Below are positions 17,861-26,728 of a DNA stretch of 64,000 nt, piece after piece. The notes beneath the pieces were generated by a model that was given only the letters and a program-made list of their open reading frames with translations, ran no database searches and was not told the origin of the DNA. The stretch is from assembly GCA_934772045.1 (NCBI GenBank), contig CAKVMH010000001.1:248001-312000 (forward strand), in the 5' to 3' direction. Made by a program: the position numbers and the translations under genes. Each line of letters begins with the position of its first letter. Positions within the stretch are counted from its first letter, which is position 1. Source of the stretch: an uncultured Clostridia bacterium (GTDB taxonomy: Bacteria > Bacillota > Clostridia > Christensenellales > UBA1242).

Positions 17861-17908
17861 AAAAGCACTGCGTGCAAGACCCTTCGTCTACACTCAGGGC
17901 GACATATA
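17861..17908 (+). repeat. Dispersed repeat, CCCTGAG/CTTCGTGCAAGACCC family, copy 1
   Basis: Shares the AAAAGCACT-CGTGCAAGACCCTTC core and the CAGGG-GACATAT end with the copy at 29529-29574, and in reverse complement with copies at 49243-49286 and 49523-49567. It lies between a terminator and the 3' end of a minus-strand gene. Confidence 0.8.
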
Positions 17909-17949
17909 GAATAAATAAAATTTAATCATCTTAGTTGTGAGATAATGAT

Positions 17950-19419
17950 TTAAAAACCGCGCGAAGCCATATTGTCGTCACGCACTTTGATGTTACCTGA
18001 ATTAGATGTGATTGTAAGGCTGTTGCCGTTTTCCGCTGTTGTGTTAATCAAAAATGATGCTTCGCCAGTTTGTTCATGGTTAGGCAAACCTAAATTATCA
18101 CGTGCGGTGTAATTAACATTAGAACTGCCAGAGTTAGAATTTGTTGTAAGTTTAAACTTGGCATCGTCTGCAAATTGAAGATAAACATAGCCAGAATTGG
18201 CTTCAATTTTACTTACGCCATTTACATCATGCATACGCACATCTGCTGAACCAGAGCCAGTGATTTTTAAATTGACACTGTCTGCACCAACGACCGACAA
18301 TTTGCCAGAAACCGTGGTTAAATCTGCCACGCGGACATGTATATTTTCCTTGTTGCTTGGTGTTGTTTCGTCAAATGCAAGGGCGATGTTGCCATAATTT
18401 GTTTTAGCGGTAAGTGATGCTGTTGAATTAATAAGGGTGATGTTACCATTGTTTGTTGTTGTCAACGCCAAACTTGATGTCGCTTTAACAATATTTATGT
18501 TGCCATTATAAGTTTTAATAGACGACACTGCTGAAATTGTGCCGATGTTAACTTTGCCATTATTGGTTAATTCAATAACGCCATTTGCCGTAATTTTATT
18601 TATATCTACATTTGTGTCAGTTGAAACGATTGTAACCATGCCAACAGTGTCAATTGCCACACTGCCACCAGCTTGCTCGCCTTGTTTGAGTGAAAAATTA
18701 AAACTTACGCAATTTTTTAACTTAATCCTTGCGCGGTTATTTGATTTAACCACAAAGTTGCCAAAACTTGAATCTTCTGCCAAAAAGTCAGCAGAATAAG
18801 TGTTTAATGTGACATCATTTTGGTGAAGTTTAAAAGCCTTTTCAACCCTTAAATCACCGCGGTTTAAATCTGCAACAATTGCCCCAAATATTTCACCTTG
18901 TTTTAATTTTAGTTCACCACGGTCGGTTTTGCAAGTTAAGTTGTTTAATTTAAGGTTGGCGTCGTCAAAATTTACAAGTGCATTTTTGTTGTTGAGTTTC
19001 AAATTCAGCGATGCATTTTTTGGCATATTAATTATGACTTTTGAGTTGTTAGGTACGCAAGCACCATATGGCTCGGTGATGTTGATAACGAGTGTTGCAT
19101 CGTTAAGGCTTGCATCGATTGAACCTGTGCTATGTTTTTTTGTTACAAAACCAAAAGAATTAAAATATACAGTGACATAAACATCGTTGCCGTCAGTTGA
19201 AACAACATCAATGTCATATGACCTTGAGTTTAATTCAACAAGATTTATGACATTATCAGTTGCACTAAACATTTTTGATGTCTTCTTTTCATTTTGGCTG
19301 ATATAACAAATGCCGAAAAGGCTTTTACCAGGGAAAAAGAATAGGAATAAAACACCAATTGCCATAAGCCCGATAAGTGCAAGGATAACAATTAAAAAAT
19401 ATTTCCAAAATTTCTTCAT
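17950..19419 (-). CDS. Membrane-anchored DUF4097-like beta-helix protein
   Basis: The 489-residue protein has an N-terminal membrane helix (about residues 8-30), then a long Asn/Thr/Ser-rich region of short repeating beta strands (patterns such as GNINIVKATSSLALTTTNNGNI). This resembles the putative adhesin fold of DUF4097, often seen in envelope-stress or toastrack-type proteins. The body should lie outside the membrane. No catalytic motif is visible and the function is unknown. The start codon is 6 bases from a -10 box with no Shine-Dalgarno site. Confidence 0.75.
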   Translation of the reverse strand: MKKFWKYFLIVILALIGLMAIGVLFLFFFPGKSLFGICYISQNEKKTSKMFSATDNVINLVELNSRSYDIDVVSTDGNDVYVTVYFNSFGFVTKKHSTGSIDASLNDATLVINITEPYGACVPNNSKVIINMPKNASLNLKLNNKNALVNFDDANLKLNNLTCKTDRGELKLKQGEIFGAIVADLNRGDLRVEKAFKLHQNDVTLNTYSADFLAEDSSFGNFVVKSNNRARIKLKNCVSFNFSLKQGEQAGGSVAIDTVGMVTIVSTDTNVDINKITANGVIELTNNGKVNIGTISAVSSIKTYNGNINIVKATSSLALTTTNNGNITLINSTASLTAKTNYGNIALAFDETTPSNKENIHVRVADLTTVSGKLSVVGADSVNLKITGSGSADVRMHDVNGVSKIEANSGYVYLQFADDAKFKLTTNSNSGSSNVNYTARDNLGLPNHEQTGEASFLINTTAENGNSLTITSNSGNIKVRDDNMASRGF

Positions 19420-19425
19420 ATTTTT

Positions 19426-19454
19426 ATTTTACCTTTTAATAACCAAATTGTCAA
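19426..19454 (-). promoter_or_regulatory. Promoter of the DUF4097-like gene, leaderless geometry
   Basis: TTGACA (19449-19454), a 17-base spacer and TAAAAT (19426-19431), 6 bases before the ATG. Confidence 0.8.
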
Positions 19455-19550
19455 TAAGAAACCAGTTAAAAGGTAGGTTTTAGATTTTGGTTTTAATTAA
19501 AACTTATGACAAAAATAATAAAAGCTTATTCATTTTAACGCTAGCTAAAC

Positions 19551-19579
19551 TTGTCAAAATGCACGCAAAATGTTATAAT
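19551..19579 (+). promoter_or_regulatory. tmk promoter
   Basis: TTGTCA (19551-19556), a 17-base spacer and TATAAT (19574-19579). It shows that the ATG at 19604, preceded by AAAGGTGG, is the start, not the in-frame codon at 19487. Confidence 0.78.
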
Positions 19580-19603
19580 AATTTCAAGATAAAAGGTGGA
19601 TTT

Positions 19604-20275
19604 ATGATTATTGTCATTGAAGGTACAGATGGTTCAGGCAAAGCAACACAAACTAAATTACTGAACGAAAGTTTACAAAAATTGGGCTTTAAAACTAAGG
19701 TTATCAGTTTTCCAAATTATGCAAGCAATTCCAGTGCGCCCGTAAAAATGTATTTGGGTGGTGAATTGGGCAATAATGCAGATTGCTTGAATGCTTATCA
19801 AGCAAGTGCGTTGTTTGCTGTGGATAGGTTGTTGACAATGAAGTTAGTTGACGTTTCCGCTTATGATTTCATCATTTTGGATAGGTATACGCCAAGCAAC
19901 ATGATACACCAAGCATGTAAAATTGCCAACACTTCCGAACGCGTTTCCTGCCTTGATTGGCTTAATGATTTTGAATATGGCAAACTTAACCTTCCAAAAC
20001 CGGATAAAATTTTGTTTTTAGATTTACCAACCGAAATAAGCCTAAATTTAGCACACAGCAGGAAAGATTTAAAAAATGGACAAAAGCAAGACATTCATGA
20101 AAACGACACCGCTTACATGCAAAAAGCATATGATTGCGCAAAATTTGTTGCCCACAAATACAACTGGGAAGTTATAAAGTGCTATGAAGGCAACCAAATC
20201 CTTCCAATTGAAACAATCCATGAAAAGATTTTGGAAGCGTTGGACATTCCATATGGCAAAACATCAAATTTGTGA
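19604..20275 (+). CDS. tmk: Thymidylate kinase
   Basis: Tmk phosphorylates dTMP to dTDP with ATP. The 223-residue protein opens with the P-loop IEGTDGSGKATQ; Ala sits where many Tmks have Ser or Thr after GK, a variant I associate with a subset of clostridial enzymes. The substrate motif is LDRYTPSNMIHQ, matching the DR(Y/W)xxS pattern. It precedes alaS by 59 bases on the same strand, but alaS has its own promoter. Confidence 0.92.
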   Translation: MIIVIEGTDGSGKATQTKLLNESLQKLGFKTKVISFPNYASNSSAPVKMYLGGELGNNADCLNAYQASALFAVDRLLTMKLVDVSAYDFIILDRYTPSNMIHQACKIANTSERVSCLDWLNDFEYGKLNLPKPDKILFLDLPTEISLNLAHSRKDLKNGQKQDIHENDTAYMQKAYDCAKFVAHKYNWEVIKCYEGNQILPIETIHEKILEALDIPYGKTSNL

Positions 20276-20283
20276 TGGTTTTC

Positions 20284-20312
20284 TTTACTTATGTAAATTA
20301 ATGTGGTAAAAT
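20284..20312 (+). promoter_or_regulatory. alaS promoter
   Basis: TTTACT (20284-20289), a 17-base spacer and TGGTAAAAT (hexamer 20307-20312). The ATG at 20335 follows AAAAGGA. Confidence 0.7.
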
Positions 20313-20334
20313 GCTAAACTATAAAAGGATAATT

Positions 20335-22155
20335 ATGTTTACAAGACGAGAATTAATAGATAAATGGCTTAAATTTTACAACTCAAAGGGGCATGTAACC
20401 ATTGCAAGTGCAAGCGTTATACCAGAAAATGACCCAACAGTTTTATTTACAACTGCAGGTATGCACCCATTGGTGCCATACTTATTGGGTCAACCACACC
20501 CAAAAGGTAAACGCCTTTGCGATGTGCAAAAATGTATTCGCACTGGCGACATTGACGAAGTTGGCGATTTTTCACACCTTACATTCTTTGAAATGTTAGG
20601 CAACTGGAGTTTGGGCGATTATTTCAAAACCGAAATGGTCAATTGGAGTTATGAATTTTTAACAAGCCCTGAATATTTGGGGTTAGATAAAAATAGGCTT
20701 GCTGTAACAGTTTTTGCAGGTAACGACATTGTTCCGCGTGACAGTTTAACAGCAGAATTATGGGAAAAAGCAGGCATAAAGAAGGAAAATATTTATTACT
20801 TGCCAGATAACTGGTGGATTTTAGGCAGTGGGGTTGGCCCATGCGGTTCGGACACTGAAATGTTCATCGACACAGGCAAACCAAAATGCTCACCAGATTG
20901 CAACCCTAGTTGCGATTGTGGTAAATTTTTGGAAATTTGGAATGATGTGTTCATGGAATTTAAATCTAATGCCGACAAGACAATTGAACCATTAAAACAA
21001 AAGAATGTGGACACAGGCATGGGGCTTGAAAGGGCATTGTGCGTGCTGAATGGTGTTAAATCAGTTTTCGACACTGAAATTTTCCAACCAACCATTAAAC
21101 TTTTGGAAAAGTTGTCAAACAAATCATACGCTGACGACAGCCTAAAACCTTCATTTAGGATAATTGCCGACCATATCCGCACTTCAACCATCATGATAGG
21201 CGATGAAAAGGGCATTGTGCCTAGCAATGTTGGGCAAGGCTATGTTTTGCGCAGGCTTATTAGGCGTGCAATTAGGCATATGAAAAATTTAGGCATTCCA
21301 GCAGGGCATCTTGGTGAGATTGCTGAAATGTATATTGATTACTTTAAACTCGATTACCCAGAACTTGAATCAAACAAGGCTAAAATTGTTGCTGAATTAA
21401 ACAAGGAAGAAGAAAAGTTCTTAAAAACACTTGAACTTGGCAACAAAGAATTTGAAAAACTTGTAAATGGCATTGAACGCAAAAACCAATTCATGGCAGG
21501 TAAGGACGGCTTTGTGCCTGAAACACAAATCAATGGCAAATCTGCATTCAGGCTTTACGACACTTTCGGTTTCCCTATTGAACTTACTGTGGAAATGGCA
21601 AAAGAACGTGGGCTTACTGTTGATGTGGAAGGTTTTAACCAAGCTTTCCATGAACACCAAGAATTGGCACGCACAACAAACGCGGGAGTGTTCAAAGGTG
21701 GTTTGGCAGATGACAGTGTTTGGACAACCCGTTTGCACACTGCTTGCCATTTGCTTTTGTCAGCATTAAGGCACAAATTTGGCACACAAATTGAGCAAAA
21801 GGGCAGTAACATCACAAGCGAACGTTTGCGTTTCGACTTCAACTTCGACCGCAAATTAACCGACGAAGAAGTTAAAGATATTGAAAATTATGTAAACAAC
21901 GCAATCAACCGCGCAATTCCAGTTGAACGTCTTGAAATACCTAAAAAGCAGGCTATAAGTGAAGGCGCTTATGGTATCCATAAAGCGGAAGACGATGAAA
22001 TAATTTCAGTTTACCGCATTGGCGATGTGGACTTCCAAATTTGCGGTGGGCCACATGCTAACAATACCAGCGAACTTGTTAACTTTAAAATTGTAAAACA
22101 AGAAGCAGTTTCTGCTGGCGTGCGCAGGATTAAAGCCACAATCAACAATAAATAA
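20335..22155 (+). CDS. alaS: Alanine-tRNA ligase, short form lacking the C-Ala domain
   Basis: AlaRS charges tRNA-Ala. This protein has the class II catalytic core (PENDPTVLFTTAGMHPLVPYLLG, motif 2 region FFEMLGNWSLGDYFK, the glycine-rich motif 3 region), the tRNA-recognition domain, and the editing domain with HxxxH in HTACHLLL and the third zinc ligand in ICGGPHANNTSEL. It stops at residue 606, just after editing, whereas usual bacterial AlaRS has about 870 residues including the oligomerising C-Ala domain. The stop is followed by a terminator, so this looks like a natural short form, not a frameshift. Whether a full-length alaS exists elsewhere is unknown. Confidence 0.9.
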   Translation: MFTRRELIDKWLKFYNSKGHVTIASASVIPENDPTVLFTTAGMHPLVPYLLGQPHPKGKRLCDVQKCIRTGDIDEVGDFSHLTFFEMLGNWSLGDYFKTEMVNWSYEFLTSPEYLGLDKNRLAVTVFAGNDIVPRDSLTAELWEKAGIKKENIYYLPDNWWILGSGVGPCGSDTEMFIDTGKPKCSPDCNPSCDCGKFLEIWNDVFMEFKSNADKTIEPLKQKNVDTGMGLERALCVLNGVKSVFDTEIFQPTIKLLEKLSNKSYADDSLKPSFRIIADHIRTSTIMIGDEKGIVPSNVGQGYVLRRLIRRAIRHMKNLGIPAGHLGEIAEMYIDYFKLDYPELESNKAKIVAELNKEEEKFLKTLELGNKEFEKLVNGIERKNQFMAGKDGFVPETQINGKSAFRLYDTFGFPIELTVEMAKERGLTVDVEGFNQAFHEHQELARTTNAGVFKGGLADDSVWTTRLHTACHLLLSALRHKFGTQIEQKGSNITSERLRFDFNFDRKLTDEEVKDIENYVNNAINRAIPVERLEIPKKQAISEGAYGIHKAEDDEIISVYRIGDVDFQICGGPHANNTSELVNFKIVKQEAVSAGVRRIKATINNK

Positions 22156-22198
22156 CACTTGTTTTGTTGTTAAATTTAGATACGCTTTAAAATTATCA

Positions 22199-22232
22199 AA
22201 AAAATACACTTCGCTTTTGAAGTGTATTTTTT
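22199..22232 (+). terminator. alaS terminator, likely bidirectional
   Basis: AAAATACACTTC, loop GCTTTT, GAAGTGTATTTT with T runs on both strands. It sits between convergent alaS and the ABC transporter gene. Confidence 0.88.
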
Positions 22233-22319
22233 GTTTGGTGGCAACAATCGTCGTTTGCGGGAATAAACAAAGAATATTTAGTTATTTAGCGCAATCAAAT
22301 AATGTTTGGGTGGGTAATA

Positions 22320-24215
22320 TTATTCATCTTCTATGCTTTCTGCGTTATACATTTTTTTGAATGCTTTGTTTGTTTTGTTAAGTTCGTTAAATGTGCCAGT
22401 GTCAACAATCTTTCCGTTTTCCATAAAGAAAATTTTGTCCACATTTTTAATTGTGCTCAACCTATGCGCCACAATAATAATTGTGCTTTTACCTTTGATT
22501 TTGTCAATGCTTTCTTTGATTGTGTTTTGGGCAAGGTTGTCCAAACTGCTGGTGCTTTCGTCCAAAATTATTATGCGTGAATTTTTTAAAAGTGCACGTG
22601 CAATTGCAAGGCGTTGTTTTTGTCCGCCAGAAAGTTTAACGCCACTTTCACCAACAGGTGTGTCAAGCCCATTTGTCAAGCCTGAAATAAATTCGTCAAG
22701 GGCAGAATCTTTTATTGCGGAATTGATTTCTGCTTCGGTTGCATTTGGTTTTGCCAGCAACAAGTTTTCTTTAATGGTCATGTCGAATATGTAAGGAAAT
22801 TGATTTACAAGCGAAATTGACGAGCGCAAAGTTTGTTTGTCCAGCTTGTTGATGTCAACACCACCAATAAGCACTTGCCCTGCGTCAACTGTGTAAAGTT
22901 TGGAAATCAAATTTAAAACAGTGGATTTACCGCAACCAGATTTACCAACGAATGCAACAGTGGTGTTAGGTTCAATTTTAAACGACAAATCGTCAAAAAC
23001 TTGTTTGGTACCAACAACTTCGCGTTTAGGGATAGGGCCTTTTATTTTATGCTTTTTGTTGTACTTTTTCTTTGCCATAATTTCTTCGGTTGTAAATTCT
23101 TTGTAGTCCAAATAAGCAAATTTCACATTTTTAAATTCAATGTCGTTGCCTAATTTTTTGCGGTTTACTGTGCCAAATTTTTCCAACTCGTAATTTTCAT
23201 TTTCATACAATTCATTGATACGTTCATACGCAATTTTAACGTCTGCCATGTTTGTTATTATGTTGGCAATTACATTACTCAATTGGTCCAATTTGTAGCG
23301 ATTATTGTGAATAATTAAGAATGTTGCTAAAGTCAAAAAGCCTTTGTCAAGCAACATAATACCAACAACATACAAAACAACAGCGAATATTGTAAATGTA
23401 AACCAGTCAATTACACGATATTTTGCATTGTCTTTTTCCGAATTGATGACAGTTGATTTATAGTCATCAAAATTTGCTTTTGTTATGCCTTTTAAATTTG
23501 TTTCAAGGTTAAGTGATTTTATGTCGCGTTCGCTTCTAACAATTTCACTCAACAAACTTGTCACACCTTCGCCCGCTTTGTGCATTTTTCGGTTGTTTTT
23601 AATTCTTGCTTTCCTGCGGTAATAGGTTATAAGCATCATAAGTCCAAAATATACAACCATAACAAGTGAAACCCACACGTTCAACGTTAAAAGGTAAATG
23701 CATATTATCACAGAAGAAACTAACGAGCCCAAAAGTTCAAGTGAATTGCTCAGTTTGCTAAAGATTGTGTCCGGGTCAGTCCTTATACGTTGCATGAAAC
23801 TGCCGGTTTGGTGGTTTGAATATGCTGACGATGAAATTTTAAATGCCTGTTCCGCTACGTCCAAACTCATTGCCATGATGATGTCAGTTGAAAGCCTAAC
23901 ATAAATTGCCGGAATTAAATATTTTAGGATAACGGTAACTAAGTAAAGTGCGCCTATAATTGCAACATATTTTAATGCCAGTTCATAGTTTGCTTGCGTT
24001 ACTGCCAAAATCAAGTTAGCTGGGATTATTGCAAATGGAATATCAATTGCCATGTTAATCATAACCAGTAATATGTAAGCAAACAACCCTAATTTATGTT
24101 GCTTCAAGTAAGGCTTAATGCTAAACTTGTTTACAACCTTTGCGCCTTCCAAGGAAGATTTTTTATTGTGTTTAACACTGTCGACAGAATTAGATGTTTT
24201 GTTTTTTGTCTTCAT
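22320..24215 (-). CDS. ABC exporter half-transporter (fused membrane and ATPase domains)
   Basis: The 631-residue protein is a type IV ABC exporter half: about 60 polar N-terminal residues, six membrane helices (about 45-330), then a nucleotide-binding domain. Walker A is GKSGCGKST, the signature LSGGQKQRLAIAR, Walker B RIIILDESTSSLD and the H-loop IIVAHRLST. An insertion rich in Lys precedes Walker A (AKKKYNKKHKIKGP). It should act as a homodimer exporting a lipid, drug or peptide; the substrate cannot be told. The start is the ATG behind AAAGGAGG. The promoter carries two palindromes, suggesting a repressor. Confidence 0.9.
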   Translation of the reverse strand: MKTKNKTSNSVDSVKHNKKSSLEGAKVVNKFSIKPYLKQHKLGLFAYILLVMINMAIDIPFAIIPANLILAVTQANYELALKYVAIIGALYLVTVILKYLIPAIYVRLSTDIIMAMSLDVAEQAFKISSSAYSNHQTGSFMQRIRTDPDTIFSKLSNSLELLGSLVSSVIICIYLLTLNVWVSLVMVVYFGLMMLITYYRRKARIKNNRKMHKAGEGVTSLLSEIVRSERDIKSLNLETNLKGITKANFDDYKSTVINSEKDNAKYRVIDWFTFTIFAVVLYVVGIMLLDKGFLTLATFLIIHNNRYKLDQLSNVIANIITNMADVKIAYERINELYENENYELEKFGTVNRKKLGNDIEFKNVKFAYLDYKEFTTEEIMAKKKYNKKHKIKGPIPKREVVGTKQVFDDLSFKIEPNTTVAFVGKSGCGKSTVLNLISKLYTVDAGQVLIGGVDINKLDKQTLRSSISLVNQFPYIFDMTIKENLLLAKPNATEAEINSAIKDSALDEFISGLTNGLDTPVGESGVKLSGGQKQRLAIARALLKNSRIIILDESTSSLDNLAQNTIKESIDKIKGKSTIIIVAHRLSTIKNVDKIFFMENGKIVDTGTFNELNKTNKAFKKMYNAESIEDE

Positions 24216-24241
24216 AAAAATACCTCCTTTCAAAAAAAATT

Positions 24242-24331
24242 GACCGCAAGCATTTTAAACTGAATTACAATGCTTGCAGTCTGCTGGCTAGATACTAGCA
24301 CATCGGTTTTTAAAAGTAAATACTTTTACTT
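24242..24331 (-). promoter_or_regulatory. ABC exporter promoter with two palindromes and a 5' leader hairpin
   Basis: On the minus strand, -35 TTTACT (24315-24320), a 17-base spacer and extended TGCTAGTAT (hexamer 24292-24297). The -35 lies in the perfect repeat AAGTAAA-N4-TTTACTT (24314-24331). The -10 lies in GCTAG-N3-CTAGC (24287-24299). The transcript should start near 24285, and its first bases form the stem GCAAGCATT/AATGCTTGC (24246-24277), extended by GAC/GTC. Confidence 0.7.
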
Positions 24332-24387
24332 GAAATTTTTACAAAATTCTGCTCATTTTGGCACCATATATTGTTCATTTTGCTTAC

Positions 24388-25530
24388 TTACGCCACAATT
24401 TCTTTAAAATAGTCCCAAATTGAAGGTTCGTCAATTGTTTCATTTGAGCGTAAGTTGATTGTTTCCGTCACAACGCCGTCAATCACAATTTCAACATTGC
24501 CAACAACATCACCTTTTTTAACGCTTTTAAGCTTGTTTGGCAAATTAAAGTTCAATGTTGCGTTCACATCTTCCCCTTTTTTTGCCACAACAGTGTAGTC
24601 ATGTTCAGGGTAAAGTGTGCAAACCTTGTCACTACCTTTAATGGCAATTGTTTTATTCGCCATGTCTTTTGCACTTAAAATGGTTTTACTTTCAAAATTG
24701 TCAAAACCATAATTTAACAAATCGCTTGCAATTTTAAAGCGGTTAGGGCTGGTGTCTGCACCCAAAACACACGAAACTAATTCCATGTCAGCCCTGCGCG
24801 CGCCAACTGCCAAACAATATTTTGCTTCGTTGGTCGAGCCTGTTTTTCCGCCCATGCAACCATCGTAAAAGCGTGAAAGTTTGTTTGTGTTTGTCATTTG
24901 AGTTGTGCGTCCGCTTGGGTGCACAAATTCTTCATTCCAAATTGATGAATATTGATGATAAACATCATAGTCAAGCACGCGGTTCATAAGCACTGCTTGG
25001 TCGTAAGCGCTTGAATAACCTTCTGGTGCAGGCAAACCTGTGCAGTTTACATAATTTGTGTCCTGCATGTTAAGTTCTTTTGCTTTTGTGTTCATCATGC
25101 GGACAAAATTGTTTTCACTGCCGGCAATGTGTTCAGCAAGTGCAACACTGCTGTCGTTCGCACTGCAAACAATAACCGACTTTAATAAATCGCCCAATTT
25201 GTATTCGGTGTCCGCGTCCAAAAATATTTGGCTTCCACCCATGCCACTTGCAGTTTTGCTTACCATAACATCGTCGGTTAAGGTAAACTCATTGTTGTCA
25301 ATGCCTTCTAGTGTAATAAGAACAGTCATAAGTTTTGTGACACTTGCAATAGGGTATTTTTGGTGGCTGTTGTGTTCTGCCAAAACTTTGTTGGACTTAC
25401 GCTCAATAAGCACACTTGCTCGGCATGGTTCGGCTGGTGTTGCCCACACTGGTTTAATTGGCTTTATGCTGGCAATACAGCCAATGCTTGCCAACGCCAA
25501 AATGGAACTTAAAATTGTTTTTCTTTGCAT
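24388..25530 (-). CDS. D-alanyl-D-alanine carboxypeptidase (DacF/PBP5-type)
   Basis: The 380-residue serine peptidase removes the terminal D-Ala of peptidoglycan stem peptides. A signal peptide covers about residues 1-30 (ending PVWA). Active-site motifs are SxxK in IASVTKLM, SxN in CSANDSS and KTG in GGKTGSTNEA. The C-terminal PBP5-type beta domain follows (about residues 285-365). The end lacks a clear amphipathic anchor. The start has AAGGAG. Paralogues DacA, DacB and DacF share this layout, so the exact name is open. Confidence 0.92.
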   Translation of the reverse strand: MQRKTILSSILALASIGCIASIKPIKPVWATPAEPCRASVLIERKSNKVLAEHNSHQKYPIASVTKLMTVLITLEGIDNNEFTLTDDVMVSKTASGMGGSQIFLDADTEYKLGDLLKSVIVCSANDSSVALAEHIAGSENNFVRMMNTKAKELNMQDTNYVNCTGLPAPEGYSSAYDQAVLMNRVLDYDVYHQYSSIWNEEFVHPSGRTTQMTNTNKLSRFYDGCMGGKTGSTNEAKYCLAVGARRADMELVSCVLGADTSPNRFKIASDLLNYGFDNFESKTILSAKDMANKTIAIKGSDKVCTLYPEHDYTVVAKKGEDVNATLNFNLPNKLKSVKKGDVVGNVEIVIDGVVTETINLRSNETIDEPSIWDYFKEIVA

Positions 25531-25585
25531 AATAACTCCTTCGTTGCCTTAGTTTTTGTAAACATGCAAAAATTATACAAACAAA

Positions 25586-25613
25586 AAATTTCTAGTTATT
25601 CACTAGAAAATTT
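25586..25613 (-). terminator. Terminator-like hairpin upstream of the carboxypeptidase gene
   Basis: On the minus strand: AAATTTTCTAGT, loop, ACTAGAAATTT plus a T run. It could stop read-through from the zinc-ribbon gene before the carboxypeptidase promoter. Confidence 0.55.
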
Positions 25614-25625
25614 AAAGGTTTTAAA

Positions 25626-25685
25626 AATAAACCAACTTACTTCGCTTTAGTTCGTAAATATGTTTTATTGTGAATTACAATAAAA
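25626..25685 (+). repeat. Dispersed repeat with TTCGCTTT core, copy of the 45665-45735 element
   Basis: AAAAATAAACCAA, then CTTCGCTTT, TCG-AAATATG and AAAAAA align with 45665-45728 over about 60 bases. Both copies abut the terminator of a minus-strand gene. Confidence 0.6.
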
Positions 25686-25707
25686 AAGTTGAGGGTTACT
25701 CAACTTT
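25684..25707 (-). terminator. Terminator overlapping the zinc-ribbon gene stop
   Basis: On the minus strand AGTTGAG, loop TAACC, CTCAACT, then T run. The gene's last codons and stop lie in the stem. Confidence 0.75.
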
Positions 25708-26622
25708 CGCGCCACAACTTGGGCATTTATTTTCATCTTTATTTACAATTGTACCGCAGTAAGTACAATGCCTTGCATTTGGGTTCAAGTTTTGTGCTGG
25801 TGTGGCAGTTTGTGTTTCAACTGTTGCACTGGCTGTTTCTTTTGATTTTAAAACAATCACCACATCAACGGCAATGCCAATCACAATAATTATGATTGAA
25901 ATGCTTATAATCACTGGACCAGTTTTGCAATTCTTGACAGCGTTGACATATTCGCCATCACGGTTGATGTCCATACCTAAATAATCGAATGGGATAGAGT
26001 CTGTGTCACGATTAATTTGGTTTTTTGAATTGCTTATGGCAAGCAAAATGTCGTTGCCGGCAATATATGAATTTTCAATAAGTTCTTCGTTTGTGTAAAC
26101 TGAAAAACTGTAGCCCAGCACCCAATTTCCTTCCAAATCGTCATCGCGTTTGTCGTCTAAATAATCTTGATACATGGTTGAACTGTAAGAATAATCAATT
26201 GGGAAAGCATAAGTTATGTAGTACTTATCGCAGTTGTCACTTTGGAAACTGTCGGTTATCACACCATGGATTTTGTAATCGCTGTTGCTTACAGCATATT
26301 CAATCATGGCTTGATAGCGGTTGTAATCTGAAATGATTTTTTTCTTACTCTTATTCCCACCACTTGTCATAAGCACACCAGCAAAAAGGGTAAAGGCACA
26401 GATAAGCACCAGCACAATAACAGCAAAGAAACCCATTTTGCGTTTGCCTTCAACCACATATCGCTTGTTGCCAAACACAAAAATTTGTGGGCCATAAAAA
26501 ACCCTTGTTGAATTTGTTGAACTTGATTTGTTGCCAGACGAACCAAAATGGCTCCCACCAAAACTGCTTCCACCGCCGAAATGGCTACCACCACCGCCTG
26601 AACTATGTGAACCTGATGGCAT
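25696..26622 (-). CDS. Gly/Ser-rich membrane protein with C-terminal zinc ribbon
   Basis: The 308-residue protein begins with a low-complexity stretch of Gly, Ser and His (SGGGGSHFGGGSSFGGSHFG), then a helix (about residues 62-87), an extracytoplasmic-type middle domain, a second helix (about 230-255), and a C-terminal zinc ribbon (CTYCGTIVNKDENKCPSCG). Zinc ribbons at the tail of membrane proteins are common in Clostridia but function is unknown. The start at 26622 follows AAAGGAG; an upstream in-frame codon lacks a site. Confidence 0.78.
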   Translation of the reverse strand: MPSGSHSSGGGGSHFGGGSSFGGSHFGSSGNKSSSTNSTRVFYGPQIFVFGNKRYVVEGKRKMGFFAVIVLVLICAFTLFAGVLMTSGGNKSKKKIISDYNRYQAMIEYAVSNSDYKIHGVITDSFQSDNCDKYYITYAFPIDYSYSSTMYQDYLDDKRDDDLEGNWVLGYSFSVYTNEELIENSYIAGNDILLAISNSKNQINRDTDSIPFDYLGMDINRDGEYVNAVKNCKTGPVIISISIIIIVIGIAVDVVIVLKSKETASATVETQTATPAQNLNPNARHCTYCGTIVNKDENKCPSCGAKVE

Positions 26623-26694
26623 AATACGCTCCTTTATAAAATTAAGCATAAACAACTTTAAAAAAATTGTCAAATGATGTTAAATGAAATTTGT

Positions 26695-26722
26695 TTGTAT
26701 TTTGTGTGTTTCATGTTATAAT
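26695..26722 (+). promoter_or_regulatory. lepB promoter, leaderless geometry
   Basis: TTGTAT (26695-26700), a 16-base spacer and extended TGTTATAAT (hexamer 26717-26722), 6 bases before the ATG at 26729. Confidence 0.75.
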
Positions 26723-26728
26723 AACTAT

